From JAKAWQ01 sp963840545 (GTDB lineage: Bacteria; Pseudomonadota; Alphaproteobacteria; Acetobacterales; Acetobacteraceae): a stretch of 64,000 nt of DNA. This document shows, piece by piece, positions 17,762-25,847 of this stretch. Under the pieces are notes generated by a model. That model had not been told where the DNA came from, ran no database searches, and worked only from the letters and a program-made list of their open reading frames with translations. A program made the translations under genes and the position numbers. The stretch is from assembly GCA_963840545.1 (NCBI GenBank), contig CAWIZE010000016.1, forward strand, positions 62,001 to 126,000, written 5' to 3'. Each line of letters begins with the position of its first letter. The first letter of the stretch is position 1.

Positions 17762-18259
17762 TCAGCCGTTGCTCTTCAGCATCAAATTGGCGGCGCGACC
17801 CCAGACCAGGCCGCTCATCGCCTCGGCATAGACGTCGCCGGCCGTGTTGACGCGCAGTGTGACCTGCGGCAGATAGTCGGAGGCGAGGCCCTGATAGATC
17901 TGCCCGTTTTTGGCCGGATCGAACATCGATTTGTGGCACGGGCAGACGAACCGTTCGCCTTCCAACGCGACGGGGCACCCCATGTGCGTGCAGATGCCCG
18001 AGAATGCTACGATGCTTCTGCCCGGACCCACGCCTTCGTAACCGGGCTCGGATAGCTTCAGAAGCCAAGCCGGAGAGTGTTCGTCGGGGTAGTTGAATGC
18101 GACGGGCTTGCCCGCGGTGAGAGCGGCGACAGTGCCGATCTTCACGACCGGCCAGGGCTTGCCGTCGGGCATCAGTAGCGCCGCCCCACCGACCGCCGGG
18201 TCGGCGAGGAGGCCGACAGCGATGCCCGATCGCACGAGACCGCGGCGTGTGAGCTGCAT
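17762..18259 (-). CDS. aioB: arsenite oxidase small (Rieske) subunit AioB
   Basis: A 165-residue intact protein with a twin-arginine signal (MQLTRRGLVRSGIAVGLL). The 2Fe-2S Rieske ligands are C90, H92, C106 and H109 (CTHMGC and CPCHKSMFD), and C95 and C108 can form the usual disulfide. AioB passes electrons from AioA to a periplasmic carrier; the Tat signal exports the folded complex. It is the first gene of the aio operon. The region upstream to 18776 carries repeats, and no clear sigma-54 site was found. Confidence 0.93.
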   Translation of the reverse strand: MQLTRRGLVRSGIAVGLLADPAVGGAALLMPDGKPWPVVKIGTVAALTAGKPVAFNYPDEHSPAWLLKLSEPGYEGVGPGRSIVAFSGICTHMGCPVALEGERFVCPCHKSMFDPAKNGQIYQGLASDYLPQVTLRVNTAGDVYAEAMSGLVWGRAANLMLKSNG

Positions 18260-18378
18260 GTTCCGTCCCCCCGATGATTTTGTATTTCAGCTAGTATCGA
18301 ACCCACGGGCTGGCTCTGTCAACCGACCGCGGTTGCGGCCTCCCGGGGGGTCCGGCCCGGCCCGTCGGGCACCCACCA

Positions 18379-18452
18379 GGCTATCGGTTTTCAGGGTCGC
18401 CAAGGTGATGGTTGGGCGGCGGAAGGATAACGATCCCCGCGGATGCGGCCCC
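18379..18452. repeat. 74-bp repeat R, copy 1 (upstream of aioB)
   Basis: The stretch from GGCTATCGGTTTTCAGGGTC to the GGATGCGGCCCC end matches 23001-23072 at about 75% of positions, including GGTCACCAAGGTGACGG-type palindromic core. Both copies lie just left of a MITE end. The 517-base gap 18260-18776 holds this repeat, MITE copy B and no recognisable gene. Confidence 0.5.
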
Positions 18453-18545
18453 GGCTGACCCCTTCGCTCACCCTTTGGCTTGCCCCTTGGGGTGCGGCCC
18501 CAGGGCCCGGAGCCGGGCGGCGGCCGTCGCGAATCCGGGCGAGCC

Positions 18546-18655
18546 TAGTGCCGGCTTTCATGGAAAGTTGACGCGTAGGTGTTTGTCCAAGCGCCCGATT
18601 TACGCGGCGTTCCGCGGTCGCTCTGCGACTTACGAAACTCTGCGATCGGGCAGTA
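18546..18655. mobile_element. 110-bp MITE-like element, copy B
   Basis: Begins TAGTGCC and ends GGCAGTA (one mismatch to copy A's perfect inverted repeat), with TA at both ends. The same internal landmarks follow in order: a GGCTTTC/GAAAG hairpin, GTCCAAG, GCGCCCGATTTACGCGGCGTT and TTACGAAAC. See copy A at 13281-13388. Confidence 0.6.
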
Positions 18656-18776
18656 GGCGCTCGACCCAATCAGGAACTGCCGCATGCGACCCTATGTTGA
18701 CTTTCACGGGGTCAACCGGTCCCTTTTCGACGCGGGCATCCCGCTGAGATGTCGGCCGTGCCGTTTATCTGGCCCG

Positions 18777-20061
18777 CTAAGGACGGGAGCGGCCGGAACG
18801 CGGTCCTTTCACCGGCGCCGCCAACAAAGTCTGTCGTGGCAGGAACGCCAACAGGACGACCACCAGCAAGACGTCGAAGATGGCGGCCGCGAAGAGCGCC
18901 GCCAGGGTGCCGTTTGGACCAGCTCGTTCCATCAGGAGGGCCCCGAGCAGCGGTGAGGCCGCCTGTGCGACAAGGCTTGGCATGGCGATCCTCCCCATGA
19001 TCGCTGCGTAGCGGTACCCGCCGAACAACGCGAGCGGGAGCGTGCCTCGCGCGATCGAACTTGATGCCGATACCGCCTCCGTAGAACACGAGCGCGGCGG
19101 AAACGAGCGGCAGGCCCGCCCAGAGGGCGCCGATGCCAGTCGCCACCAAGACCGTGGAGGCCACCATGGTCCAGATCGGATGGTGATAGCGACTGATCAG
19201 CATCTCGATCGCACGTGCTCCCACCTGCGACGGCCCGACCACCGCCCCGAGTGCAACCGCCGCGGCAAGAGCGACGCCACGGTCCTGAAGGATGGTCAGA
19301 AGGTGGACCGAGACTGCGGTCGAGATCATCGAGCCGACCATGATCGCTGCGGCAAGCAGGACGAAGAGCATCGTCGATCCTGCGGGTGCCGGTCCCGTGG
19401 CGCGGCTGTGGGGTAGTGCATCACCGGGATGCTCCGCTGGCGTCGCGACGCGCCGCTTCGGATCCCGGGGAAGCGCGAAGAGATAGAGTGGCAGCAGGAC
19501 GACGAGGTGAATGCCTGCGTAGATCAGGCACGTACCTCGCCAGCCGAATTCCGAAACCAACATCGCCGATAGCGGCCAGCACGCGGTGCTGGCGAAGCCC
19601 CCGAACAAGGTCAGGGTTGCGATCGGGGTGCGCGCCCGCTGGCCATAGAGCCAACCAAGCGTCGCGAACGCGGCATCGTAAAGGCCCGCTCCCATTCCCG
19701 CGCCGAGCACAAGCCATGAGCCGAGGTAGATCGGGAGGACGGGCGCAAGCGCCACGCCGGCCAGGCCGAGGGAGAGAAGGACGGCGCTCACGGCCAGAAC
19801 GGGGCGGCCGCCGTGGCGTTGGATGCTGTCCCCTACCCGCGGCGAGACGAGGCCAGCCGTCAGGAGGCCAAGCGAGAGGCCGCCGACGACCCAGCCCGGC
19901 GGCCAGCCGGTATCGCTGGCTATCGGCTTCGCGAGCACAGCAAGCAGATAGTAGGACGACCCCCAGGCCAGGATCTGCGTTACCCCGAGCACGGGGATGA
20001 CGAGGCGGAGCTCCGGCATCTGATACGCAGCCGGAATTGCTTCTGCGTCGGGGCTGCTCAC
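18777..20061 (-). pseudogene. major facilitator superfamily transporter of the second ars cluster, one frameshift
   Basis: A 12-helix MFS protein. From a GTG at 20061 the sequence MPELRLVIPVLGVTQILAWG runs well to YGGGIGIK, where an extra T near 19050 breaks the frame; the last helices (SIARGTLPLALFGGYRYAAI to LVVVLLAFLPRQTLL) continue in the next frame to 18777. Repaired length is about 427 residues. Its GTG overlaps the stop of the flavoprotein gene (GTGA), and an arsR gene leads the operon, so it probably exports an arsenical or antimonial. It is not accompanied by a GAPDH gene, so it is not an evident ArsJ. Confidence 0.75.
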
Positions 20062-21371
20062 GCCGCGGCCCCGCAGCCGCAGCCCGGGCTCTTGTGTGGC
20101 TCGACAGTCAATCTCGTCGTGCAGACCCCGGTCTCGGGGAGCACGAGCCGCACGTGATCGGCCGCCCTCATGTCGCCTGCGAGCGCGGCGGCGATCGAGC
20201 GGACCTGCTCATAGCCGGTCAGCAGCAGGAAGGATGGCGCGCGCCCATAACTTTTGACACCTACCGTGTAAAAGTCGGGCTCCGGATGGGCCAACTCGCG
20301 GTGGCCGTGGGGTGGCACCGACCCGCAGGAATGGAGGTTCGGGTCGATCAAGGGGCCGAGCGCCCTTGCGCTCTCGAGCCAGGGATCGAGGTCGAGGCGC
20401 AACTCGCGCGTCAGCGACAGGTCCGGCCGCTGGCCCGTGGCGGCGATGATCCGATCCACCGGCGCGATTCGGCGCAGGCCGTCGGGCGTCTCGCCTTCCA
20501 CGATGATCCGGCCGCCCTCGCTGTGCAGGGCGGCGGTCGCGAAGCCTGTGATGAGGGCCGCTCGTCCGCTCTCCACAAGCTCCCTCGCCTCCGCACCCAG
20601 GGCCCCTCGCGCCGCCAGCTGGTCGGCGTCTCCGCCGCCATAGACGCGGGCGGGATCGGTTCCGCGGACCGCCCAGTGGAACGAGGTCGACGGTTCGATT
20701 TGGGCGAGGCGCGCAAGATCGAGAAGCGCGTTGGCGGCCGAGTGTCCCGCGCCGATCACGAGCGTCGTTCGCCCGGAATAAATGGTGCGGTGCCGCCCCA
20801 GCGCATCGGGAATGCCGTAGGCGATCCGATTGGCAAGCTCGTCCTCACCCACGGCTGGCAGGCCGTTCGCTCCGAGTGGGTTGGGCGTCGACCAGGTGCC
20901 GGAAGCGTCGATCACCGCCCGGGCAGAATCGCGGCGAACGCCGCCGGCCGTTGCGATCGACAGGACGAACGGGTGCTCCGCCCGTTCCCGGCTGACGACT
21001 TTGTCCAACCTGTGCCGGGAGATGGCGGTGACGCGGGCGCCGGTCTCCGTGACGCCGGCAAGCTCAGGCGTCGCCGCGAGCGGTTCGAGATAGCGCGCGA
21101 CGATCTCACCTCCCGTGGGGAACGCGCTGGTCGGCGGCGGATGCCAGCCGCGGGACTCGAGGAGCACCGCGGCCGCCTCATCGACGCAATAGCGCCACGG
21201 CGTAAAGACGCGGACATGACCCCAATCCCGGAGGTTCGCACCGACCAGCGGACCCGCTTCGTAGACCTTCACCGGTACCTTTCGGGCGATGAGATGGGCT
21301 GCGGCTGCCAAGCCGACCGGCCCAGCGCCGATCACTGCGACGGGGAGGGAGTCGAAAGCTGTTATGTTCAC
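20058..21371 (-). CDS. FAD/NAD(P)-binding flavoprotein of an ars operon (ArsO-like)
   Basis: A 437-residue protein from a GTG at 21371 preceded by GGAAGGA. It has the FAD fold VAVIGAGPVGLAAAAHLIAR at the N-terminus, a second GxGxSA motif (LVIGAGHSAANALLDLA, NADPH) in the middle and an ATGQRPD motif near residue 320, the layout of flavin monooxygenases. The end is GCGCGAAA, a cysteine pair that might bind As(III) or Sb(III). With the adjacent arsR and MFS gene it resembles ArsO/ArsV-type flavoproteins of arsenic operons; the exact substrate is unknown. Confidence 0.75.
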   Translation of the reverse strand: MNITAFDSLPVAVIGAGPVGLAAAAHLIARKVPVKVYEAGPLVGANLRDWGHVRVFTPWRYCVDEAAAVLLESRGWHPPPTSAFPTGGEIVARYLEPLAATPELAGVTETGARVTAISRHRLDKVVSRERAEHPFVLSIATAGGVRRDSARAVIDASGTWSTPNPLGANGLPAVGEDELANRIAYGIPDALGRHRTIYSGRTTLVIGAGHSAANALLDLARLAQIEPSTSFHWAVRGTDPARVYGGGDADQLAARGALGAEARELVESGRAALITGFATAALHSEGGRIIVEGETPDGLRRIAPVDRIIAATGQRPDLSLTRELRLDLDPWLESARALGPLIDPNLHSCGSVPPHGHRELAHPEPDFYTVGVKSYGRAPSFLLLTGYEQVRSIAAALAGDMRAADHVRLVLPETGVCTTRLTVEPHKSPGCGCGAAA

Positions 21372-21420
21372 GTTCCATCCTTCCGGTATTATAGAAGTTA
21401 TGGCCAAAAAAAATGAAGCC

Positions 21421-21741
21421 TCAAGCGGCCGCCGCTCCTTCGTCGGCCGCGCAGGGGGCATCGACACAGCACTCGTCGACGAGGAAGCCGACCAGGTTGT
21501 GCATCGCGGGGTAGCTGGCGCGGCAGATTAATGTCGTCGCCCGACGTTCCTGCGTCACCAGGCCCGTCAATATCAACCGGTGCAGATGATGGGACAGCGT
21601 CGAGGCCGCGATCCCGATCTTCTCCTGCAGATGGCCGACCGGAAGGCCGCCATCGCCCGACCGAACCAGCGTGCCGTACACTTGGAGCCGCGTCGGATTG
21701 CCCAGGGCTTCGAGCTGTTTCGCCGCTTGTTCGACATTCAT
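21421..21741 (-). CDS. arsR: ArsR-family repressor (second copy)
   Basis: A 106-residue winged-helix protein starting MNVEQAAKQLEALGNPTRLQ. Recognition helix IAASTLSHHLHRLILTGLV; the C-terminal DECCVDAPC provides the likely As(III) or Sb(III) thiolates. It is only distantly similar to the ArsR at 9481-9861. It precedes the flavoprotein-MFS pair on the same strand with a 49-base gap, and probably represses them. GAAATAG just upstream (21743) and CTATTTC near 21780 could be operator half sites. Confidence 0.88.
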   Translation of the reverse strand: MNVEQAAKQLEALGNPTRLQVYGTLVRSGDGGLPVGHLQEKIGIAASTLSHHLHRLILTGLVTQERRATTLICRASYPAMHNLVGFLVDECCVDAPCAADEGAAAA

Positions 21742-21833
21742 CGAAATAGTTCTATCCCGCCCGCCGGTGGGCGTCAACATCTATTTCCACGACGTTCAAA
21801 ATTATGAGCGCGCGCCGGCACCGAGAGGCGCCA

Positions 21834-22925
21834 CTACCGGATCTTCACGATCTGCGCCTTGGAGAGTGCCGCGATCTTCTCCGGCAGCGGCAGGAACTGC
21901 ACGATGCTGAGGAAATCCGGCGCGTTGCCGCCCGCGGGATCGACCGCCCAGGAGAGGAAGTCGCGCAGCGCCGTGGCCACGTCAGGGCTTGCCTGCTTTT
22001 CGTTCACGATCGCGTATTCGTAATTGATGATCGGATAGGAGTTGGCACCCGGCGCGAAGATCAGGCTGACGCGCTCGTCGGCCGGGGTCTTGGCCTCGAG
22101 AGCGGCCGCGGCGGCGCCGACCGTGGCCGGATTCGGCAGCACGAAGTTGCCGTCATGGTTCAGCAGCAGCGCCGCGCCGAGGCCGGCCTTGGCGATCTCG
22201 GCATGGAAGCTCACGCCGATATAGGCGATCGAATAGGGGGTCTGCCCGCACGCCTGCACCATCCCGGGGTTGCCGACGGCGCCGATTTCGCCCGGCATCG
22301 GCGGCCAGGAGATCGTCGTGTCGTAGCCGACGCTGTTCGCCCATTCAGGTGTCGAAAAGGCGAGGTACTGGGTGAAGATGAAGGTATCGCCGCTGCCGTC
22401 GGTGCGATGGACGGGGGTGATCCCGCGGTCCGGCAGGCTGACGCCCGGATTGAGCTTGGCGATCGCCGGGTCGTTCCAGTGCGTGATCTTGCCGCTGTAG
22501 ATGCCGGCGAGCACCGGGCCCGAAAGCTTGAGGTTGGCGGTGTTGAGACCGGGAAGATTGTAGTTCACCGACTGCGCCGAGATGGCGAGCGGGATGTTGA
22601 GGATCCCGGGGCTCTTCTTCGTCTGCGGGTCGCTCATGTAGGCATCGGAGGCGCCGATCTGCGCCACGCCGGAGATCGCCTGGGCGATGCCCGTGCCGCT
22701 GCCGGTGCTCTGCGTGGTGATGCGCACGCCCGGGTGCATGGCGGTGTATTTCGGCACCCAGAGATTGAAGAGCGGATAGAGCAGGGTCGAACCGGTCTCG
22801 AGCAGCGTGATCTCCGCCGCGGCGGCCCGGCGGGGATCGAGCGCGACCAGGCCGAGGGCGGCGCTGCCAAGTATGCCGAGGAGGAATGTGCGGCGGAGCA
22901 ACGTCTCGCTCGATCGCGTCTGCAT
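21834..22925 (-). CDS. phosphate-binding protein PstS (copy 2, divergent)
   Basis: A 363-residue intact periplasmic binding protein. The signal runs MQTRSSETLLRRTFLLGILG to RRAAAAE, with a twin arginine. Mature motifs are LLETGSTLLYPLFNLW, TTQSTGSGTGIAQAI, IGASDAYM and PVHRTDGSGDTFIFTQYL, the PstS phosphate pocket. It is clearly different from copy 1 (about one third identical by eye) and has no pstCAB beside it. It could serve copy 1's channel with different affinity, or discriminate phosphate from arsenate; both ideas are inference from context. Confidence 0.88.
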   Translation of the reverse strand: MQTRSSETLLRRTFLLGILGSAALGLVALDPRRAAAAEITLLETGSTLLYPLFNLWVPKYTAMHPGVRITTQSTGSGTGIAQAISGVAQIGASDAYMSDPQTKKSPGILNIPLAISAQSVNYNLPGLNTANLKLSGPVLAGIYSGKITHWNDPAIAKLNPGVSLPDRGITPVHRTDGSGDTFIFTQYLAFSTPEWANSVGYDTTISWPPMPGEIGAVGNPGMVQACGQTPYSIAYIGVSFHAEIAKAGLGAALLLNHDGNFVLPNPATVGAAAAALEAKTPADERVSLIFAPGANSYPIINYEYAIVNEKQASPDVATALRDFLSWAVDPAGGNAPDFLSIVQFLPLPEKIAALSKAQIVKIR

Positions 22926-23000
22926 GGGCGTCTCCGAGGCATGATGATGGTGAGGGGACGTGGAAGGGCGTGCGCCCTCCGGGTCCGGCGGGCGTCTCCG

Positions 23001-23098
23001 GGCTATCAGTTTCCGGGGTCACCAAGGTGACGGTTGGATGACAGAACGATGATGATCCGGCCGGATGCCCCCTGGCGCAGGTGGGCGATCGGGCACTA
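23001..23098. repeat. repeat R copy 2 plus a truncated MITE right end
   Basis: 23001-23072 matches repeat R at 18379-18452, and GCGATCGGGCACTA at 23085-23098 matches the right end of MITE copy B. The 90 bases that separate the two in the first locus are missing here. It lies between the second pstS start and the end of the GGDEF gene. Confidence 0.5.
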
Positions 23099-24520
23099 GG
23101 TGGGCCGCGTCCGGTGGGCGACCCGCCAATGGCCGCGGCCATCGCGCTTGACCGCGTACATCGCCGTGCCGGCCCGCTCCAGGAGATCGTGGAGGCTCTC
23201 CGCGGAGTGCGGATCGCGCGTCGCGATGCCGATCGACATCGTCAGCGGGAGATCCCGCCCGGCGGCGAGCGGGCCCATGCGTTCGGGCGCGCTCCAGCGC
23301 AGCTGCTCGGCGCGCTCCGCCGCCACCAGGTGGTCCGCCCCGTCGAGCCAGACCGCGAAGGCATCGTCGCCGAGGCGGGCGATCAGATCGGCCGGCCGCA
23401 CCGTTTCGCGCAGGAGGCCGGCGGTGACGAGCAGGGCGGCATCGCCGACCTCGCGCCCGCCCACCCTGCTGAGCTCCTCGAGCCGATCGAGATCGACCAG
23501 CATCAGCGTGCCCGGGAGTTCGTCGAAGGCGAGGCGGTCGAGCCGGCGCGAGACCTCCTCGAGAAAGGCGCGGCGGTTCAAGAGGCCGGTCAGCGGATCG
23601 GTCTGCGCCTCGCTCGGGGTTTCCTGCTGCGCGGCGAGGTGGTCGAGCACCGCCCGGATGATCGTGCCGGCGGAGATGGCGAGCTGGCGGTCGTCCGCGT
23701 CCCAGGGGAGCGCGCGCGGCCCGCGCCAGAGGACGAAGCCGGTGTCGGCGCCGAGGCGCGTGCCGCAGAGCCCGGCGAGCAGCTTCCTGCCCTGCTCGGT
23801 GGTGCCGGAGACCGGCTGGGGGCTGCCGCGGCCGAACAGCGCGGGCACCGCCGGCATCACCAGCGCGGCGTTGCCGCCCGCCTGGTGCAGGACCACGGCG
23901 TTGCCGCCGCCGGCGGGGTCGAGGTCGAACACGGCGGCACCCTCGGCGCCGAGCGCCGGGAGGAGCTGATCGAGCACCGCCTGCATCATCAGTGGCGCCA
24001 GGACCCCCTGACGGGCCTCGCCGAGGATGTGATCGAGCAGCGTGCCCCGGCGCAGCTCGCCGGGCAGGGGCGCCGCCTCGCCCTGCCGGGCGGTGATGTC
24101 CACCGCGACCCCGCGGACCCCGCCGATGCGGCCCGTCGCGTCGTGCAGGGGGGCGATGGTGAGGAGGAGGTGGGCGAGCGAGCCGTCCGCGCGCCGCATC
24201 CAGGCGCTTCTCCGTCGCTCGGCCGCGACCGGCCGGAAGGGGTTGAAGCCGGCCTCGCGGCGGCCCGGCGCGAGCAGGAGCTCGGCGGGCTGGCCGAGGA
24301 GGGTCGCAGCCGGCCAGCCGAGCGCGGTCTCGGGAAAGAGGAACGTGAAGTGTCCGTCCCGGTCGATCTCGAAGGCGAGGTCGGCGGCGAGGTGCGCGAG
24401 CTCGCGCCAGCGCTCGGCGTCTGCGGCGGGCGCCTTGCCGTGGCCCGGCACCTTGCCGTGGCCCGGCACCTTGCCGCGCCGCGGCAGCTTGCCCTCGTTC
24501 GTTGCGTCGATCTCGGCCAT
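23096..24520 (-). CDS. PAS-GGDEF protein with a degenerate GGDEF motif
   Basis: A 474-residue protein from an ATG at 24520 (AGGAG upstream). It has a KVPGHGK repeat near the N-terminus, a PAS-like part (about residues 30-150), a GAF-like middle and a C-terminal GGDEF domain starting TDPLTGLLNRRAFLEEV. The signature reads GDDAF instead of GGDEF, so diguanylate cyclase activity is doubtful; it may sense c-di-GMP or GTP or regulate its paralogue. It is about 60% identical to 25844-27205, and the leader bases are also duplicated, so the two arose by tandem duplication around the DUF2336 gene. Confidence 0.88.
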   Translation of the reverse strand: MAEIDATNEGKLPRRGKVPGHGKVPGHGKAPAADAERWRELAHLAADLAFEIDRDGHFTFLFPETALGWPAATLLGQPAELLLAPGRREAGFNPFRPVAAERRRSAWMRRADGSLAHLLLTIAPLHDATGRIGGVRGVAVDITARQGEAAPLPGELRRGTLLDHILGEARQGVLAPLMMQAVLDQLLPALGAEGAAVFDLDPAGGGNAVVLHQAGGNAALVMPAVPALFGRGSPQPVSGTTEQGRKLLAGLCGTRLGADTGFVLWRGPRALPWDADDRQLAISAGTIIRAVLDHLAAQQETPSEAQTDPLTGLLNRRAFLEEVSRRLDRLAFDELPGTLMLVDLDRLEELSRVGGREVGDAALLVTAGLLRETVRPADLIARLGDDAFAVWLDGADHLVAAERAEQLRWSAPERMGPLAAGRDLPLTMSIGIATRDPHSAESLHDLLERAGTAMYAVKRDGRGHWRVAHRTRPT

Positions 24521-24629
24521 CACGCTCCTGCCGCGGCGAGCTCTCCGATCGCTCGACACCAATGGTTGATTATCATCGCCGCCTGGCCAGGAGAATGGGC
24601 GTCCGCATGGTTCGCCGTTCCGCGGCGGC

Positions 24630-25847
24630 TCAGGGTCCGCCACGGCCCAGAAGGTCGACGTGCCAGCTCATTTCGTCGCAGCCGAGCGGGAAGCTCCCGG
24701 CCGGTCCGGCGGCGAGGACCTCGCCGGGCGGCAGGCCCGCCAGCAGCGCCTGGACGGGGACGGCGGCGTCCGTCGAGAAGCCGGCCCGCCAGAGCAGGCT
24801 GACCAGCCCTTTCGCGCTGCGCAGCCGGACGGCCCGCTCGACCACGGCCAGCGGCACGCCGGCGGCGGTCGCGAGGCAGGCGGCCGCCAGCGGGGAATCG
24901 CCGCGCCGCACGGCGGCGAGCAGCACCTGCTCGGTGGGGCCGCCGGCGGCGAGCGCCTCGTTCCTCGATTCCTCGGGCCCGGCGGCCGCTCCTCGCTCGG
25001 CTGCCAGGCGCTCGGCCAGGCGGCGCGCAAGATCGGCGGCGAGGGCGGGCGCAAGATCGGCACGGTGGGCGAGCTCGCCAAGCAGCTCGGTGCAGACGAT
25101 GTCCGAGAGCGCGCGCGTCGCCTTGTCGGAAAGAACCGGCCGGCGCACCAGCGGCGCATGCCACGTCTCCTGCGCCGCTGCGCCGGCGATCAGCGCATCG
25201 AGCGTCAACTCGCGGATCGCGGCCTCGGGATTGGCGAGCAGCAGGCGGATCGCCGTGGCGTCGGCGGTGGCGGCGATTGCATCGCTCACCGCCTCGGTGA
25301 GGCCGGGCCGCCGCGCCACGGCGAGCAGCGTGGCCGCGGTCGGCGGACCACCGATCAGCGCCAGAAGATCCTCCACCGTCAGCAGAGGCGAGAGCAGGAT
25401 TACCGGCTCGGCCACGGAAACCGCCATGTCGTGCGCCAGGCGGAGGATCAGCTCGTGCGGGACGTCCGCCATGGTGGCCACCACGGCGGCGATGGCGGCG
25501 CGCACCCGCTCGGCCTCGTCTTCGACCAGCGCGGCGAGCGTCGCCAGCGCCTGCTCGCGGGCCCGCTCCCGCTCCGCTGCGCCGAGCCCCGGGAGGAGGG
25601 ACGCCACCTTGCCGGCGAGCAGCGCCCGCACCCGCTCGTCCACGTCGGCGGCGAGCCTGCGGTCGATATCCGCCGGGGCCGCCCGGTTGAGCGCGACGGC
25701 GGCCCGCACGGTCACCGAGGGATCATCGCCAAGGAGGGCGAGCGTCTCGGGCGGCGCGGCGCCGGACGCGAGCCGTACCCTCCGCGTCTCGTCGTCCGGG
25801 CACGCCTCGTTCAGGTCGGGCGCCGAAGGCGGCGGCGCGGCGTTCAC
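24630..25847 (-). CDS. DUF2336 domain protein
   Basis: About 405 residues, almost all alpha-helical, rich in Ala, Leu and Arg, with repeated HEAT-like units (TLALLGDDPSVTVRAAVALN, LLANPEAAIRELTLDAL). It matches DUF2336, a family of alphaproteobacterial proteins often found beside signalling genes. GTG at 25847 overlaps the stop of the upstream GGDEF gene (GTGA) and was preferred to the ATG at 25877. Being coupled to two GGDEF genes suggests a role in the same signalling pathway, but no function is established. Confidence 0.85.
   Translation of the reverse strand: MNAAPPPSAPDLNEACPDDETRRVRLASGAAPPETLALLGDDPSVTVRAAVALNRAAPADIDRRLAADVDERVRALLAGKVASLLPGLGAAERERAREQALATLAALVEDEAERVRAAIAAVVATMADVPHELILRLAHDMAVSVAEPVILLSPLLTVEDLLALIGGPPTAATLLAVARRPGLTEAVSDAIAATADATAIRLLLANPEAAIRELTLDALIAGAAAQETWHAPLVRRPVLSDKATRALSDIVCTELLGELAHRADLAPALAADLARRLAERLAAERGAAAGPEESRNEALAAGGPTEQVLLAAVRRGDSPLAAACLATAAGVPLAVVERAVRLRSAKGLVSLLWRAGFSTDAAVPVQALLAGLPPGEVLAAGPAGSFPLGCDEMSWHVDLLGRGGP

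Noticed and set aside
18260..18300. A sigma-54 promoter for aioB
   Set aside because: No TGGC-N8-TTGC pattern was found, and no aioXSR regulators are present.
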